A stretch of 64,000 nt of DNA from Aegilops tauschii subsp. strangulata (GCF_002575655.3 NC_053037.3:144967207-145031206), one strand, 5' to 3'. Positions 11,568-21,980 are shown, counted from the first letter of the stretch. Numbers and translations are program-made. Notes: a model not told the origin generated them from the sequence alone.

Positions 11568-12130
11568 TTCTACCAGATATATGCAAGGATTTCCAAGTGT
11601 ATTGCGACGCCTCTCGCTTAGGACTTGGAGGAGTACTTATGAAAGACGAGAGAGTTGTTTCGTATGCCTCACGACAACTGAAACCGCACGAGTTGAATTA
11701 CACCACAAATGATTTGGAGTTAGCAGCTATGGTGCATGCGCTCAAGACCTGGAGACATTTTCTCATTGGAAACCGTTACGATGTGTACACGGACCACAAG
11801 AGTTTGAAGTACATCTTCACACAGAAGGAGCTTAACCTCAGGCAGAGGAGATGGTTGGAGCTCATAAAGGATTATGACATGAAGCTGCACTATCATCCCG
11901 GCAAGGCCAATGTCGTAGCAGACACTTTGAGCCGTAAGAGTTATGTTAACACCCTCGTAAGTGGAGGGATGCCAAAGGAGTTAGCCGAGGATCCCAGGGA
12001 GCTACGTTTGGAGATTGTTCCTAGAGGTTATGTTGCAGCAATGGAAGTTCAATCTACATTGTTGGGAAAGATTCGAGAAGCTCAGAAGGATGACAAGGAG
12101 ATTGCCGAGATAAAGGAGAAGATGAGTGAA
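11561..12130 (+). pseudogene. pol: Chromovirus RNase H
   Basis: Frame +2 carries [17 protein letters not shown], then [17 protein letters not shown], then [12 protein letters not shown] and the tail motif VVADTLSRK. The metal-binding acidic residues of RNase H (the D of YCDAS, the E of DLELAA, the D of YTDHKS and the final D of ADTLSR) are all present. The segment is open internally, but it is out of frame with both RT before it and the integrase core after it. Confidence 0.88.
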
Positions 12131-12149
12131 GGGAAAGCCAAAGGTTTTC

Positions 12150-13089
12150 GTGAGGATGAGCACGACACCTTATGGTTTGAGGACCGGATATATGTGCCCA
12201 ATAATGCAGAGATCAGGAAGTTGATACTACAGGAAGCTCATGACTCACCATACCCGATACACCCCGGAAACACTAAGATGTATTTGGACTTGAAGGAGCA
12301 TTTCTGGTGGACTGGTATGAAGAAGGATATTGCCGAGTATGTAGCAGTAAGTGATTATGTCAGAGAGTGAAGGCAGAACATGAGAAGCCAGCAGGTCTAC
12401 TGCAGCCTATGCCGATACCCGAATGGAAGTGGGATAAGCTTGGCATGGATTTTATCACCGGATTGCCCAGGACCCGATCGGGATATGATTCTATCTGGGT
12501 AGTAGTGGATCGCTTGACCAAAGTAGCCCACTTTATCCCAGTGAAAACCACCTATACAAGTGCGAAGTTGGCCCAGATATACATGACCAGGATTGTATGT
12601 CTGCACGGAGTTTCGAGGACCATCGTATCAGATAGCGGAACACAGTTTACCTCAAAGTTTTGGCACCTGCTGCACCAGACTTTGGGAACCAGGCTAGAGT
12701 TAGGTACAACTTTTCACCCACAGACACATGGACAGACCGAGAGAGTCAATCAGATTCTGGAGGACATGTTGCGAGCTTGTGCGCTAGATTACGGATCTAG
12801 CTAGGATAACAACTTGCCCTACGCGGAGTTCTCGTACAACAACTACTACAAGGCCAGTTTGAAGATGGCACCTTTTGAAGCCCTGTATGGAAGAAGATGC
12901 CGAACACCATTGATGTGGGATGAAGTTGGAGACCGCCAGTTGTTTGGACCGGATTTGATTAAGGAATCTGAAGAGAAGGTTAAGCTGATTCGGGATAGAC
13001 TGAAGGTAGCTCAGCCCCGATAGAAGAGTTATGCAGATGCAAAACGCAAGGAGGTAGTCTATGAAATCGGAGACAGAGCGTATCTGCGA
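12150..13089 (+). pseudogene. pol: Chromovirus integrase, broken and lacking zinc-finger cysteines
   Basis: The N-terminal zinc region keeps its histidines ([12 protein letters not shown]...EHFWW), but the CxxC half is gone: at the expected place the frame reads VAVSDYVRE and then stops at 12368-12370. The catalytic core continues in frame +1 with DFITGLPRT, VSDSGTQFTSKFW and HGQTERVNQILE, so the D, D and E residues are kept. TAG codons at 12802-12804 and 13021-13023 break it again; both fit G to A or C to T changes of TGG or CAG. Confidence 0.88.
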
Positions 13090-13542
13090 GTGTCACCTCA
13101 TCGAGGAGTTAAGCATTTTGGAGTTAAAGGAAAGTTAGCCTCGAGATTTGTGGGACCGTACCGTGTTTTGGAACGCATGGGAGAGGTTGCCTACAAGTTG
13201 GAGTTACCCGAAAGACTGTCGGGAGTACATGATGTGTTTCACGTTTCCCAGTTGAAGAAGTGTCATGCAGAGATGGCTGATATCCCTCTGAGAGATACAG
13301 TGCCCCTGGAAGCGATTCAGTTGGACAGTGATTTGACATATGAGGAGAAACCTGTCAAGATTCTAGAGTTTGCCAGCCGAGTTACTCGCAGCAAGGTTAT
13401 CAAGTTTTGCAAAGTTCAGTGGAGCCACCATACGGAGGACGAAGCCACCTGGGAATGAGAGGATGATCTACACAAAGACCACCCGCACCTATTTTCTAGC
13501 CAACCCGAATCTCGAGGGCGAGATTCATCTTAAGGGGGGTAG
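13090..13542 (+). pseudogene. pol: Integrase C-terminus and chromodomain
   Basis: The frame carries the GPYRVLERMGEVAYKLELP fold found after plant integrases, then VFHVSQLKKCH, and finally a chromodomain-like end, KVQWSHHTEDEATWE. Chromodomains of chromoviruses steer integration to heterochromatin. A TGA at 13456-13458 follows directly; the same frame continues to the polypurine tract and fits a CGA to TGA change. Confidence 0.82.
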
Positions 13543-13545
13543 GTT
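13532..13545 (+). other. Polypurine tract of chromovirus
   Basis: AAGGGGGGTAGG directly precedes the TGTAAC start of the 3' LTR. This is the expected primer for plus-strand DNA synthesis. Confidence 0.8.
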
Positions 13546-13883
13546 TGTAACATCCCAAATTTTCAATTTGGAATGTTATGCATAGGTCATTCATGAATAT
13601 CATATTTTATTGCAGTTCGTTTCGCGATCCTCGAAATTCTAAGCAACTCAAGGACCCTCGGAGAGAGTTGGGGATTTCACGTTTTTCATATTTGAATTTT
13701 ATGAAATATTGAAACAAGGATCACTTTGGTTTTAATTTATTTTCTCTCCGAAAATATTTCATATTAAAATATATGAGAGGAGATAATATGACTTCTCCAA
13801 AATAAAGGAAATATTGGAGGAAATATATTAAAATCAAATATTTGATTTTATTCGGATTTTATTTTTTTATTTGAATTAGGAAA
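13546..13883 (+). mobile_element. Truncated 3' LTR of chromovirus
   Basis: This segment matches 5467-5804 of the 5' LTR with few differences and stops abruptly. 5' LTR text continues ACGAAAAATACGCG, while here the text changes to AGGAAATGCATGAATGG. About 2.28 kb of the LTR is missing, as is the CACTA sequence expected next to it. Confidence 0.85.
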
Positions 13884-14201
13884 TGCATGAATGGTAGTAC
13901 CATTGGAAGCTTTCCAATTCCTATGTTTTTCCTTCACTTTTCCTTTCAAGCACTGGCGATTCTAGCAAGCAGGCTTGAGAAAGGAAAAGCCTACACTCAA
14001 AAAATGTTTTTGTGCTACTTCTACTACTTTGGACCCAGGCCACTGCCCTAGTAGCTCAACTCCCAGGCCCATCGACAAATGCACAGCTCAAACGCGCAGA
14101 GAAAAATAATGATGTCGTTCAAGAGAGTCCATCACGGATAGCTAACTTGCCTGGTACCTCACTGCTTGTCATATAGTAGGAGAAACTAATCGTATTTCAC
14201 G
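13884..14201. other. Non-coding, no recognised feature
   Basis: This unique-looking sequence follows the truncation point. I see no ORF, terminal repeat or tandem structure in it. Confidence 0.4.
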
Positions 14202-14270
14202 TTACTGCGTGTGCTCAGTGGACAATATATATAACATGTAGAGTAAAAAAGAGATGCAACAAGTGTACAA

Positions 14271-14486
14271 CCTCTTTGGCGAAGCCATGTCGATCTCAGC
14301 ATGATTGGGTTGGTCGATGAGGATGATCCGGCTGACTTGGCTGTCGGAGTAGGGGAAGAAGATCTTAGGCATCTTGAGATGCAGCCCGGGGTACTGCTCC
14401 GCTGTGATGGAGGGTTTCGTCGTTGGAGCAGCTCCGATGAGTTGTACGACGCCGAGGCTGAAGCAGGACATGAGAGACAACGTTAA
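14271..14486 (-). pseudogene. Exon-like fragment, unknown gene
   Basis: On the minus strand, about 70 codons are open and composed like a real protein (SLGVVQLIGAAPTTKPS, KIFFPYSDSQVSRIILIDQP). The segment ends with AAAGAG followed by GTTGTACAC, a possible splice donor, at about 14271. Its downstream border sequence (18 bp, AGTGTACAACCTCTTTGG on the plus strand, 14263-14280) recurs at about 15517-15534. I do not recognise the protein. A captured exon inside the CACTA element is the most likely reading. Confidence 0.3.
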
Positions 14487-14583
14487 CCTGACTGGAATTC
14501 TAATAGCATCTCCAATAGATGACGTAAAATACATAACCACAAAGTGCTAGATGTAAAATACATCAGCCGCTCATCTCTGAACT

Positions 14584-14657
14584 TAACTGTCGAAACTGAA
14601 TTTAACTGTCGAAACTGAATTTTGCTGTCGAAACTGAATTTTACTGTCGAAACTAAA
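14584..14657. repeat. Short tandem repeat, about 20 bp x 4
   Basis: ACTGTCGAAACTGAATTT is repeated four times with small changes (AACTG, GCTG and ACTG starts). Confidence 0.75.
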
Positions 14658-14680
14658 CACACTAGTAGCAGAAAAGCAGT

Positions 14681-14770
14681 AGCAGCAGCAGCAGCGCGTG
14701 CGAGAGCCGGGGCGGCTGGTCGTGTAGCAGCAGCAGCAGCGCGTGCGAGAGCCGGGGCGGCTGGTCGTGT
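14681..14770. repeat. Exact 45-bp tandem duplication
   Basis: Two identical 45-bp units (14681-14725 and 14726-14770) each contain an AGC run followed by GCGTGCGAGAGCCGGGGCGG. Exact identity points to a recent slippage or unequal exchange. Confidence 0.85.
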
Positions 14771-14780
14771 AGCAGCATCA

Positions 14781-15235
14781 GGTGAGGCTACACGTCAGTC
14801 GACTGACTTTTTCATCTCTGGTCAGTCGATTTTCCAGCCGTTGGATACGAAATCAAGGGCATGCAGTTCATCTTCAACCTCCACCCCCTGAGCCGCCAGC
14901 CACCACCGGCCAAACAGCCACCCGCCGCCGGCAGTGCGCCGCCCCGCCCGCCCCGAAACCACTCCCCACCGCCGGTCCGCCGCCGCCCCGGCCATCCCTC
15001 TAGCCCCCCCATGCCGAGTTTTTTCTCTGGCGATCCCCACGCCATTGCCCCACCACCGCCTGCGACCACCGCCCCCACCCTAAACCCTAAGATAGATAGT
15101 GGGGTACCTCTCCGGCGAGCCCCCCTCCCCGCTGCGGCTGGTTCTTCCTTAACTCCGGCGAGCCCCCCCCCCCCACCCCCTGAAAATCGACTGACCCAAA
15201 AGTCGATTCAGTCGACTGAAGTGTAGCTAAATCGG
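14781..15235. mobile_element. Mutator-like non-autonomous element with GC-rich cargo
   Basis: The ends form an imperfect inverted repeat: GCTACACGTCAGTCGACTGA near 14787 and, on the other strand, GCTACACTTCAGTCGACTGA near 15227. The repeat continues to a shared GTCAGTCGATTTTC. The 10-bp AGCAGCATCA flanks both sides (14771-14780 and 15236-15245), in the 8-11 bp range of Mutator duplications. The surroundings are AGC-rich, so a chance match is possible. The interior (14880-15180) is proline-codon-rich and resembles the 5' part of a plant gene, as in Pack-MULEs. Confidence 0.5.
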
Positions 15236-15245
15236 AGCAGCATCA

Positions 15246-16409
15246 CAAGCAAGAGCAAGAGCGAGAGCAGCAGCGCGAGCAAGAGCAAGAGCAATAGCAA
15301 GAGCAAACCAAGCAGGGGACCGAGAGCAAGAGTAGAGAAGTAGTGCGAGCGAGAGCTAAAGCAGCAACAACTCCTACTAATATGGATGTTGCCACCAAGG
15401 GAGCGATGCCGTGGAGGAAGTGGCCGGCGACACCGCCGTGGATGGAGCCGTGCCGGCTCGGGACCGAGCGCAGGCAGCACTGTGAGATCGAATCAAGAAG
15501 AAAATGTGGCGATTAGTGTACAACCTCTTTGGTGGCACCGATTAGGCCTCAGCTTCATCCGAGGAAATGGTGATGATGATGCTCTTCCGTTGGTGCAGGT
15601 GAAGACGTCAGTATGGGAATGGAGGTGGCACGAAATACGAGGGGAACATCGGGGCAGTTCCTTGGAGGTGGAGGATGGGGTGGCTGAACCGGCGGGACGA
15701 CGAGATCGATGACGGATCCTCATCCGGTACGATGGATGAGGGATGTCGAGGTGTTGCTGTGGACAACGTCGTCGGGGAAGAGGCTCCGGCTGGGTGGCGA
15801 ACGGAGGAGGGTGTGGGGCTTCGCGGGTTTTTGCGGCCTCGGTGTACGAATGGGTGGGCGGATGGGATGGGAGTGGGGAACCACGGCTTAGGGACGCGCT
15901 TGTCCGAAATGTGGGGTAAGTTACAAAAGTACCCCCACCGATTTGACCTAGGCGGTTCTTTCAGTTCAGGGGTATCACGGGCATTTCGCGTGTCGGGATT
16001 TCATAGGAGGTGGGGGTTTTCGCGCGCGTTGTAATTTTGGAATAGCAAGGCGCGGGTTGAGATGGAGGGAGTTGTCGGAGCACAACGAGACAAAGATATA
16101 TCTTAAATATTTCGGGGTAACAAGGCGTGGGTTGAAATTTCCAGACAAGCCTAACGTGTACTATACCAAATCAATTCGCACTTCTGTGGACGAAAAAACA
16201 AAAAGAAATCAATTCGCAGCACACAAGAGAGTCTAGTCCCGCGTACTGTACCAAATCAATTTGCACTACAAATGTCATTCAAAACTTTGAATTCATGTTA
16301 TGTTCAATTAAAATATTTCGCTACGTGTATAATGCATGCAACCTGCTACTCCAATGAACGTTTTAGTGCATTCCGAACGTATATACTACCGCTTCAATAT
16401 GAACTAAAT
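15246..16409. other. GC-rich fragment with open frames, no recognised gene
   Basis: 15246-15360 is rich in GAGCAAGAGC-type purine repeats. 15380-16034 is GC-rich and open in several frames, none with a known domain. It has the look of a captured gene end; the 15517-15534 block matches the exon border at 14263-14280. From 16035 the DNA becomes AT-rich and non-coding. Confidence 0.35.
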
Positions 16410-16531
16410 TTGAATTCGTTTCTCTATTTGAATAAGATCTACAATAATGATTGTTGTGAAGTCAAACCATTTGAATTCGTTTCTCTATTTTAATAAGATC
16501 TACAATCATCATTATTGTCAAGTTAAACCAT
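16410..16531. repeat. 61-bp tandem duplication
   Basis: TGAATTCGTTTCTCTATTT recurs 61 bp later (16411 and 16472), followed in both units by AATAAGATCTACAAT and an AAACCAT end. Confidence 0.8.
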
Positions 16532-16764
16532 CGTTTGTGTATTATCTTCACAACACACCACATGATTACTCTCGAGTTAGATATGAACTATGTGTACTAT
16601 ATGGACTCAAACTCAATTTTTTGAATCCACTTTATGTTGTTTTCAAATCACAGTACATTTCAAGCTCTAGCTAGATCTTCATAATCTAAACCATGTCTCA
16701 TATGTATAATGTGTTTATCACATAATGTATGGTGCCCCGCCCCCTACGCCTACAAATATTTAGA

Positions 16765-16978
16765 TGTGAGTTGCAAACACCACACATTACCACAAATTCA
16801 AATAAAATGTGAGACTGTTCGATATATAGTATTGTTTAGATTGTTCGATATTTAGTTGTAAGCTGCAAACGCCACTCATTATCACAAATTCAAATAAAAT
16901 GTGAGATTGTTCGATGTATAGTATGGTTTAGATTGTTTGACATTTAGCTGTGGGTTGCAAACGCCATGCATTATCACA
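16765..16978. repeat. 92-bp tandem repeat, 2.3 copies
   Basis: Copies start at 16765, 16857 and 16949 with TTGCAAAC(A/G)CCA and CACAAATTCAAATAAAATG in common. The period is exactly 92 bp. Confidence 0.82.
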
Positions 16979-18765
16979 TTATGGTATAACATGTGCAAAA
17001 CCACAGCACGCGTATCACTGCTATATTCATGCATGCATATGTTTATAACACTATGATCTCCTAGTCAAATATATGAATCCACTTTCATATCAAATTATGA
17101 TCTTTGTTAGTCTCTTACACCCACACAATCCTCTAACCTTTGTAGCTAGCACTAACTTTCTCTCGTGCACGCACACGCCCTCCTCGCCCTCCCCTTCCCT
17201 CAGCATTCTATCCATCGTGCACATTCATTTTTTTCTTTAGGTCGTTCTCCCACAGTCTCCACAACTCCTTTCCGACACACACACTGATAGATAAACCTCT
17301 CCAGCGATGTCTACCTACAACATACACACGCACCTTCCATCTCCTCCTTTCTGTGTCCATGCCTCGTGTCTCTCATACGGTCCCACGCACGTGTAAACTC
17401 TTGCCCCTCTTTTCATCGATCTCACAACCGCACACTCCTCCCCCTATCTAGCTAGTAGCTCGGCCTCTCGCACCACCTCTTAGCTCCATTCTGTCTATCT
17501 ATCCGTCTCGCTGGGCCTTATTTGCCTCTAACAAATGGATGTACACCGACCGATCTCCCGCTATACATATAGCTAGCTAGGTCCTCATAACTCGTTTTTC
17601 CCCACGCGTCGATCGATCTACCTCATTAGTTATGTCTCTCCCTTCCTCCGACAAACAACAATTGATCCACCGATCTAGTTAGGTTTGCTTGCCAAACACA
17701 TGGTTCCCCTTTATCATCCATGCATGCGTCCTGACAGATCTATCATGCACAGGCACACACAGAAACACATCGCCACTCTTATTGATAATATTGCAGTTCT
17801 ACCCTCAGTTTGTCTAGTAGGCCTCTCCCACCATCTTCGTGAAGCAACTCCATCACCCATCCAGCACTCTACCCCTCTCCCTCTCTCTCTCCTCTCTCTC
17901 TCTCTCTATCTGTCCCAACCTATTTCCCGTCCTTTAGTTATGTATGGATGTCGACCACTCTCCCTCAAGACATAGCTGGGTCTCTCCTTCTCAACACATA
18001 TACGAGTCGTTCTACCTCTCTAGTTAGGTCTCTGCCTCCCCCCTCCCCCCAACCCCCACACACACACCGATACATCGAGTGCTCTAGTCATGTCTCCCTG
18101 CCACACACAACCTTGCCCTGTGCCCTCTGACGTTCCGGTAGGTCAGTCGCCCTATATCTTTGACTTGCACACACACAATTTCGATGGCTCTCTTCATCGA
18201 TCTCGCACCCACCCACTTGATCCTCTCTTCGACTCTATCGATATCTATGACCCCTCCCTCTCTTCTCGTGGATCGCCCCCTCTAATATATGATATGGATA
18301 GGCCTCTATTTCACACACATTGCATGCAAAATTTTGTTTGAGATGTCATCGACACATATTCCCGCAGATACATTCACGAAATCACACCCCCCAAACAAAA
18401 AACACTCACGAATGCACACGCCATCTGTCTAGGTTTGTAGCTCTATCACACATATCCACATAGGTGGGGGACGTGCGCGAATAGGAGAGGTGCACGCACG
18501 GTGCACGTACTCCCGTCACTTTCCCAACCACACCCACGCGGGTACACGGTGGAGCTCATTTCTGTACGAAAAGGCAGCCCACGTGGTAATTTGACACGTG
18601 TACTGGTTGTCCATTGATGGAGGATCGTCTACCACGGGTGGACAAACAAATTGCGACTTGACGCGTTATGTTTAAAAAGAGGAAAACCATGTGGGGTCTA
18701 CCTTAGAGGCAAGGTTCTATACACTCGAGATGCTCTGTGCGTATTACTTTTGATGTGTCCCGTCA
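16979..18765. other. Pyrimidine-rich non-coding region
   Basis: The plus strand is C/T-rich with repeated CACACAC, CTAGCTAGGT and TCGATCTC words and a CT microsatellite near 17878-17912. No frame longer than about 96 codons is open and none looks coding. 18480-18650 contains ACGTG-type words (CCACGTGGTAA, GACACGTGTA), which resemble G-box promoter elements, but no TATA-linked gene follows. Confidence 0.4.
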
Positions 18766-19160
18766 CCTCGCAGAACGAGGAGAAGCTTGCGTACTACGCC
18801 GTCTCCCCCGCCCACGGGCGCGGTGGCTCGCAGGACGAGGTGAAGCTTGCTTACTACTACTCAATGTATATTGGTTTATTGGTCCCCATTGTATATTGTG
18901 TCAAATTTTGACTATAGATTGAACTAACAAAACGTTCGTGCATGTTACCAAAAATTATATCATTGAAAACTATGTTGAAATACGAATCCAATAATATAAT
19001 TTTTGTTGACATGCATTAACATTTTGTTAGCTAAATATTTGGTAAAAATTTGGCACGAACTACAAAGGTGACCTATAAACCAAGACGGAGGTAGTAGTAC
19101 TACGCCTTACGCCCGCTCCCTCACCCACACGCGCGGTGGCTCGCAGGACGAGGAGAAAAT
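18766..19160. repeat. Diverged tandem repeat interrupted by a MITE
   Basis: Copies of a unit with CGCAGGACGAGGAGAAGCTT and TACTACGCC lie at about 18768-18805, 18806-18855 and 19098-19160. The last copy is separated by the Stowaway element at 18853-19096, so the tandem array is older than the MITE. Confidence 0.6.
18853..19096. mobile_element. Stowaway MITE (Mariner type), about 240 bp
   Basis: The right end reads CAAGACGGAGGTAGTA and the left end is its degraded complement (TACTACTCAATG...TTGGTTTATTGGTCCCC). The interior folds back on itself: CCAAAAATTATATCATTG faces CCAATAATATAATTTTTG. TA borders fit the Mariner duplication. Confidence 0.75.
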
Positions 19161-19167
19161 TTTACTA

Positions 19168-19359
19168 GTCCCTCCGTTTACTCCTCGTCCCTACCTTGGT
19201 TAGAGAGATTATCATATTGTTTGGAATATATGTCCTTTAATAGATTTCAATATGAACTACTAGTACATACTCCAAACATTGATGTATATAGACGTATTTT
19301 AGAGTGTAGATTCACTCATTTTGCTCCGTATGTAGTCCATATTGAAACGGACGTAATAG
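19168..19359. mobile_element. Degenerate Stowaway MITE (Thalos-like)
   Basis: The ends read GTCCCTCCGT and ACGGACGTAATAG between TA dinucleotides (19166-19167 and 19360-19361). The core contains ATTTTAGAGTGTAGATTCAC and TTTGCTCCGTATGTAGTCC, which are typical of the common Triticeae Stowaway family. Confidence 0.75.
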
Positions 19360-19755
19360 TACGCACTCTCCCTCGCCCCTCGACCCTCGCCCACGTGGTG
19401 GACGTGCAGAAATTCATTCGGTCTCATATAGCCAGAACGATATATACTGCAGTACTATTATTGCTCGACTTCCCAAAGAGGCGAAGAGGCAAGGTTAATT
19501 TTTTTGGAGATGCCAAGCGCAAGGTTTATAGGAGAACGAGTAGTAGGCACCGCGTCATTTATAAATAAAGTTTTTTTTCTTCGGTGGCACGTACGCAATA
19601 TAAATAGGTTTATATGGAGAGAAAAGGAAACCGCTCCACTATATTCGCCTACATGGTTGCTTGCTGGGGTTGCTCTCTTCACACTCTCTTGCACAAAACG
19701 AGTGTGGCCACATCTTTAACATCCCGGGGATCACTTCCGCCGGGGGAAGGGGTGG
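19360..19755. other. Possible promoter region, no gene proven
   Basis: The sequence contains TTGCTCTCTTCACACTCTCT (19669-19688), shared with the putative promoter near 22250-22340. ATATAAATAGG lies near 19599. It precedes the exon-like segment at 19756. Confidence 0.3.
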
Positions 19756-19949
19756 ATGCTTAGTGTAGATGCGGTTGCCGTCGCTGACGGCGAAAACCCA
19801 CTGTCGGCACGTCTCGATCAGGGGTCCTCGTCGTTCTCTCTCACAAAGCCGGTGAGGTTGCCTTCGTCCCTTGCTCACTGCCACGACGTGGGCATTTGTC
19901 GCCTCCCGCCGCCCTCCTCTAGTTTGAGCTCCGTCCCGACATCCCTCAG
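19756..19949 (+). pseudogene. Possible first exon of a decayed gene
   Basis: An ATG at 19756 opens a GC-rich frame up to CTCAG followed by GTACAACTC, a plausible donor at 19950. The next exon-like block, about 20142-20290, contains the frame DFGETAQNDPMVKGLQT. The preceding TTGCTCTCTTCACACTCTCT text is shared with the region before 22432, so the two may be copies of one gene family. No known domain is visible. Confidence 0.28.
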
Positions 19950-20141
19950 GTACAACTCCCTTTACAGCCAGCTTGCACCACTGCTCCAGCTGCCCACATC
20001 ACTCCATGTGGATATTTCTCTACTTCTTTGCCCTACACATACCTCTACTGGCTTCTACGTATTGTATTTGTGATGAGTTTATGTCTCATCAACTAGTCCC
20101 AGTAATCTTATTCTAATCACGCTTCTTCAATTTCTTTGCCA

Positions 20142-20290
20142 CACGGATGCTCATCTCGATTTTGGTGAAACTGCACAAAATGATCCGATGGTCAAAGGGT
20201 TGCAAACTTCATTTCTTCGGAAGCTCCAACGTTGCCAGCAAATTAAAGCCTGGTTAGGGTTTACGGTTCAAGGGCTAGGGACTGCATGGA
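20142..20290 (+). pseudogene. Exon-like block with the recurring GTAQ-type motif
   Basis: The block reads HLDFGETAQNDPMVKG and continues open for about 45 codons. The nucleotide core ACTGCACAAAA preceded by GATTTTGGTG recurs several times up to 25.4 kb. It may be exon 2 of the remnant that starts at 19756. Confidence 0.3.
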
Positions 20291-20305
20291 TCGTTTTTTT
20301 CTTTA

Positions 20306-20403
20306 GCTGTCTCTGTTCCAAAATAAGTGTCAACATTAGTAGTAGTACAACTTTGTACAAAAGTTTGCATAAAGTTGAGACACTTATTTTGGAACGGAGA
20401 GAG
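20306..20403. mobile_element. Stowaway MITE, 98 bp
   Basis: The ends CTCTGTTCCAAAATAAGTGT and ACACTTATTTTGGAACGGAG are complementary. TA borders lie at 20304-20305 and 20404-20405. This is the common short Triticeae Stowaway type. Confidence 0.85.
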
Positions 20404-21980
20404 TACATATTGGCTATGATCTGTCAATCATTGAGATGCAATAGCATGCATGTTAGTCTCCTTTGTATTTGATGGAATGTTGCAACGGGCAACCTTGGAC
20501 GCAAGATACATGAAACAGAAGCTGGAAGCTTCATAGCATTGTACAAATTTATCTCGCTGATAAATTACAGTACATACTATACTAGTAGTACTATGTAAAG
20601 TGTTAGGTGTCGCACGGTGTCCAGAAAATATGGTGATAATGTGTGGTGGGCCATGTAATCACTGAGCCTGCGTGTTTTCACTGCTCTCGCACTCCTCCAC
20701 AGAAAGAACGAATAAAATTGTAATCTAGTAGTACCTCCTTTCGCTGAAAGCGTGGGACATCCAGCAGTCCTACCACCCCAGTAATAATGACCAATGAGCC
20801 ATCAAATCACATAGACCCAGCAGTAAGTTGGACGGACGAAGCAACCATCACTCTTGAATCCGCTTCTCTCTTCAACGCAGGCGCCAGTGAGAGGCCACGT
20901 CCGCTCTGCCCGGGCATGAACGTGACACCGATTCTTTGGAGCGGTGCTGACCGTTTCGGGCGGGAAGCGCGCGCGGGCGATAAAGGGGCTTTGGGAGGTG
21001 CAGGCTGGTCAGGAGCGGGCGTGGCAGTGGTCTGCCTGTCCCGACTGGATGCCCGGAAGAGGATGCACCGACTCTCGCGGCTAAATCGTACACTACACAC
21101 CATCTCTCTGTAGGAGTAGGTCGATGTGTTGCTCTCTCTAACACACACATGTTGTTAAACACACACGCACACGCACACACAGGTTCATAGAATAGGAATA
21201 TCGTGCATGTTACTAGTCCAAGTTACCCACCACTATGACCAGCCTAAGCAATGTAACCAAACGCTCCTTACTCTGCCTTGTTATCTCCCTCGGAAACCCA
21301 ATGCATGGAGCGCAACTACGCGTTGATCAGTCAAGAAATCAAAGTCAGCTTGCATGCAAGTTAATACGTGGACCTGCATGGTAGCTAAAACGACATCTCT
21401 TAGTTGTTGGGATTAATTGTTGCATTTAGAGACAGAAATCAGGGCTTTGGTTGGAGGAAGGACCGGTCAACTTTCTCTTTCTCCTCCAATCTGCTTGCAC
21501 CTTGGTCCCGCTGCACCTTCTAACGTGACTTATTACACCTAGACGGAGTAGTACGAGATACGGTGGCACACTGACTTAGGTCGAATACAAGTGCCCAAAA
21601 TTGTGTGCATGTTATAATAAGGATTCACTTAAAATAGTACGTCAGCGAACAGAGGGATCAATTGGACAGTGTTCACGAGCAGCAGCGAGATGTGTGAGGT
21701 AAGATACACCGCTGGCGCTTTTAATTTTTCTTATTAATTTGTTTGTTTCACCCTCTGACTGGTGGGACCCAACGTACTACGTGGAGAGAGGTAAGGTGAC
21801 TAAGGCTGCATTATTTCTGTACTACCAACATTGCTTTAAATCCCAAAAGACCTTACCACCAAAGCCACATGACACGATTATGACTTAAATCCCAATGACT
21901 CGCACGCAAAAAAACACAGCATGCTTGTCACACGAATGCAGGAATGTATAAAAGGTTATTTTCCTCTCGTTGAACATAAT
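20404..21980. other. Non-coding, with one GC-rich promoter-like block
   Basis: 20860-21070 is GC-rich and includes GCTGACCGTTTCGGGCGG followed by AAGCGCGCGCGG (about 20948-20979), repeated almost identically at about 28398-28428. A CA microsatellite lies at 21158-21181. The remainder is AT-rich. No convincing gene is seen. Confidence 0.35.

Larger units (their letters stand above)
5467..13883 (+). mobile_element. Ty3-gypsy chromovirus (Tekay/Del-like), 3'-truncated
   Basis: The element consists of a 5' LTR (5467-8086), degenerate tRNA-Met primer site, extra ORF, gag, protease, RT, RNase H, integrase, chromodomain, polypurine tract and the first 338 bp of a 3' LTR. Domain order PR-RT-RH-IN-chromodomain defines a chromovirus. 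The 3' LTR stops where alignment to the 5' LTR ends near 13883, so no target duplication can be scored; the five bases before the element are ACTGA. The element interrupts the CACTA left arm right after the GGCCC array. Confidence 0.88.

Noticed and set aside
14861..15226. 121-codon proline-rich frame
   Set aside because: Covers the whole Mutator-like element including its inverted end, and has no domain. Composition explains it.
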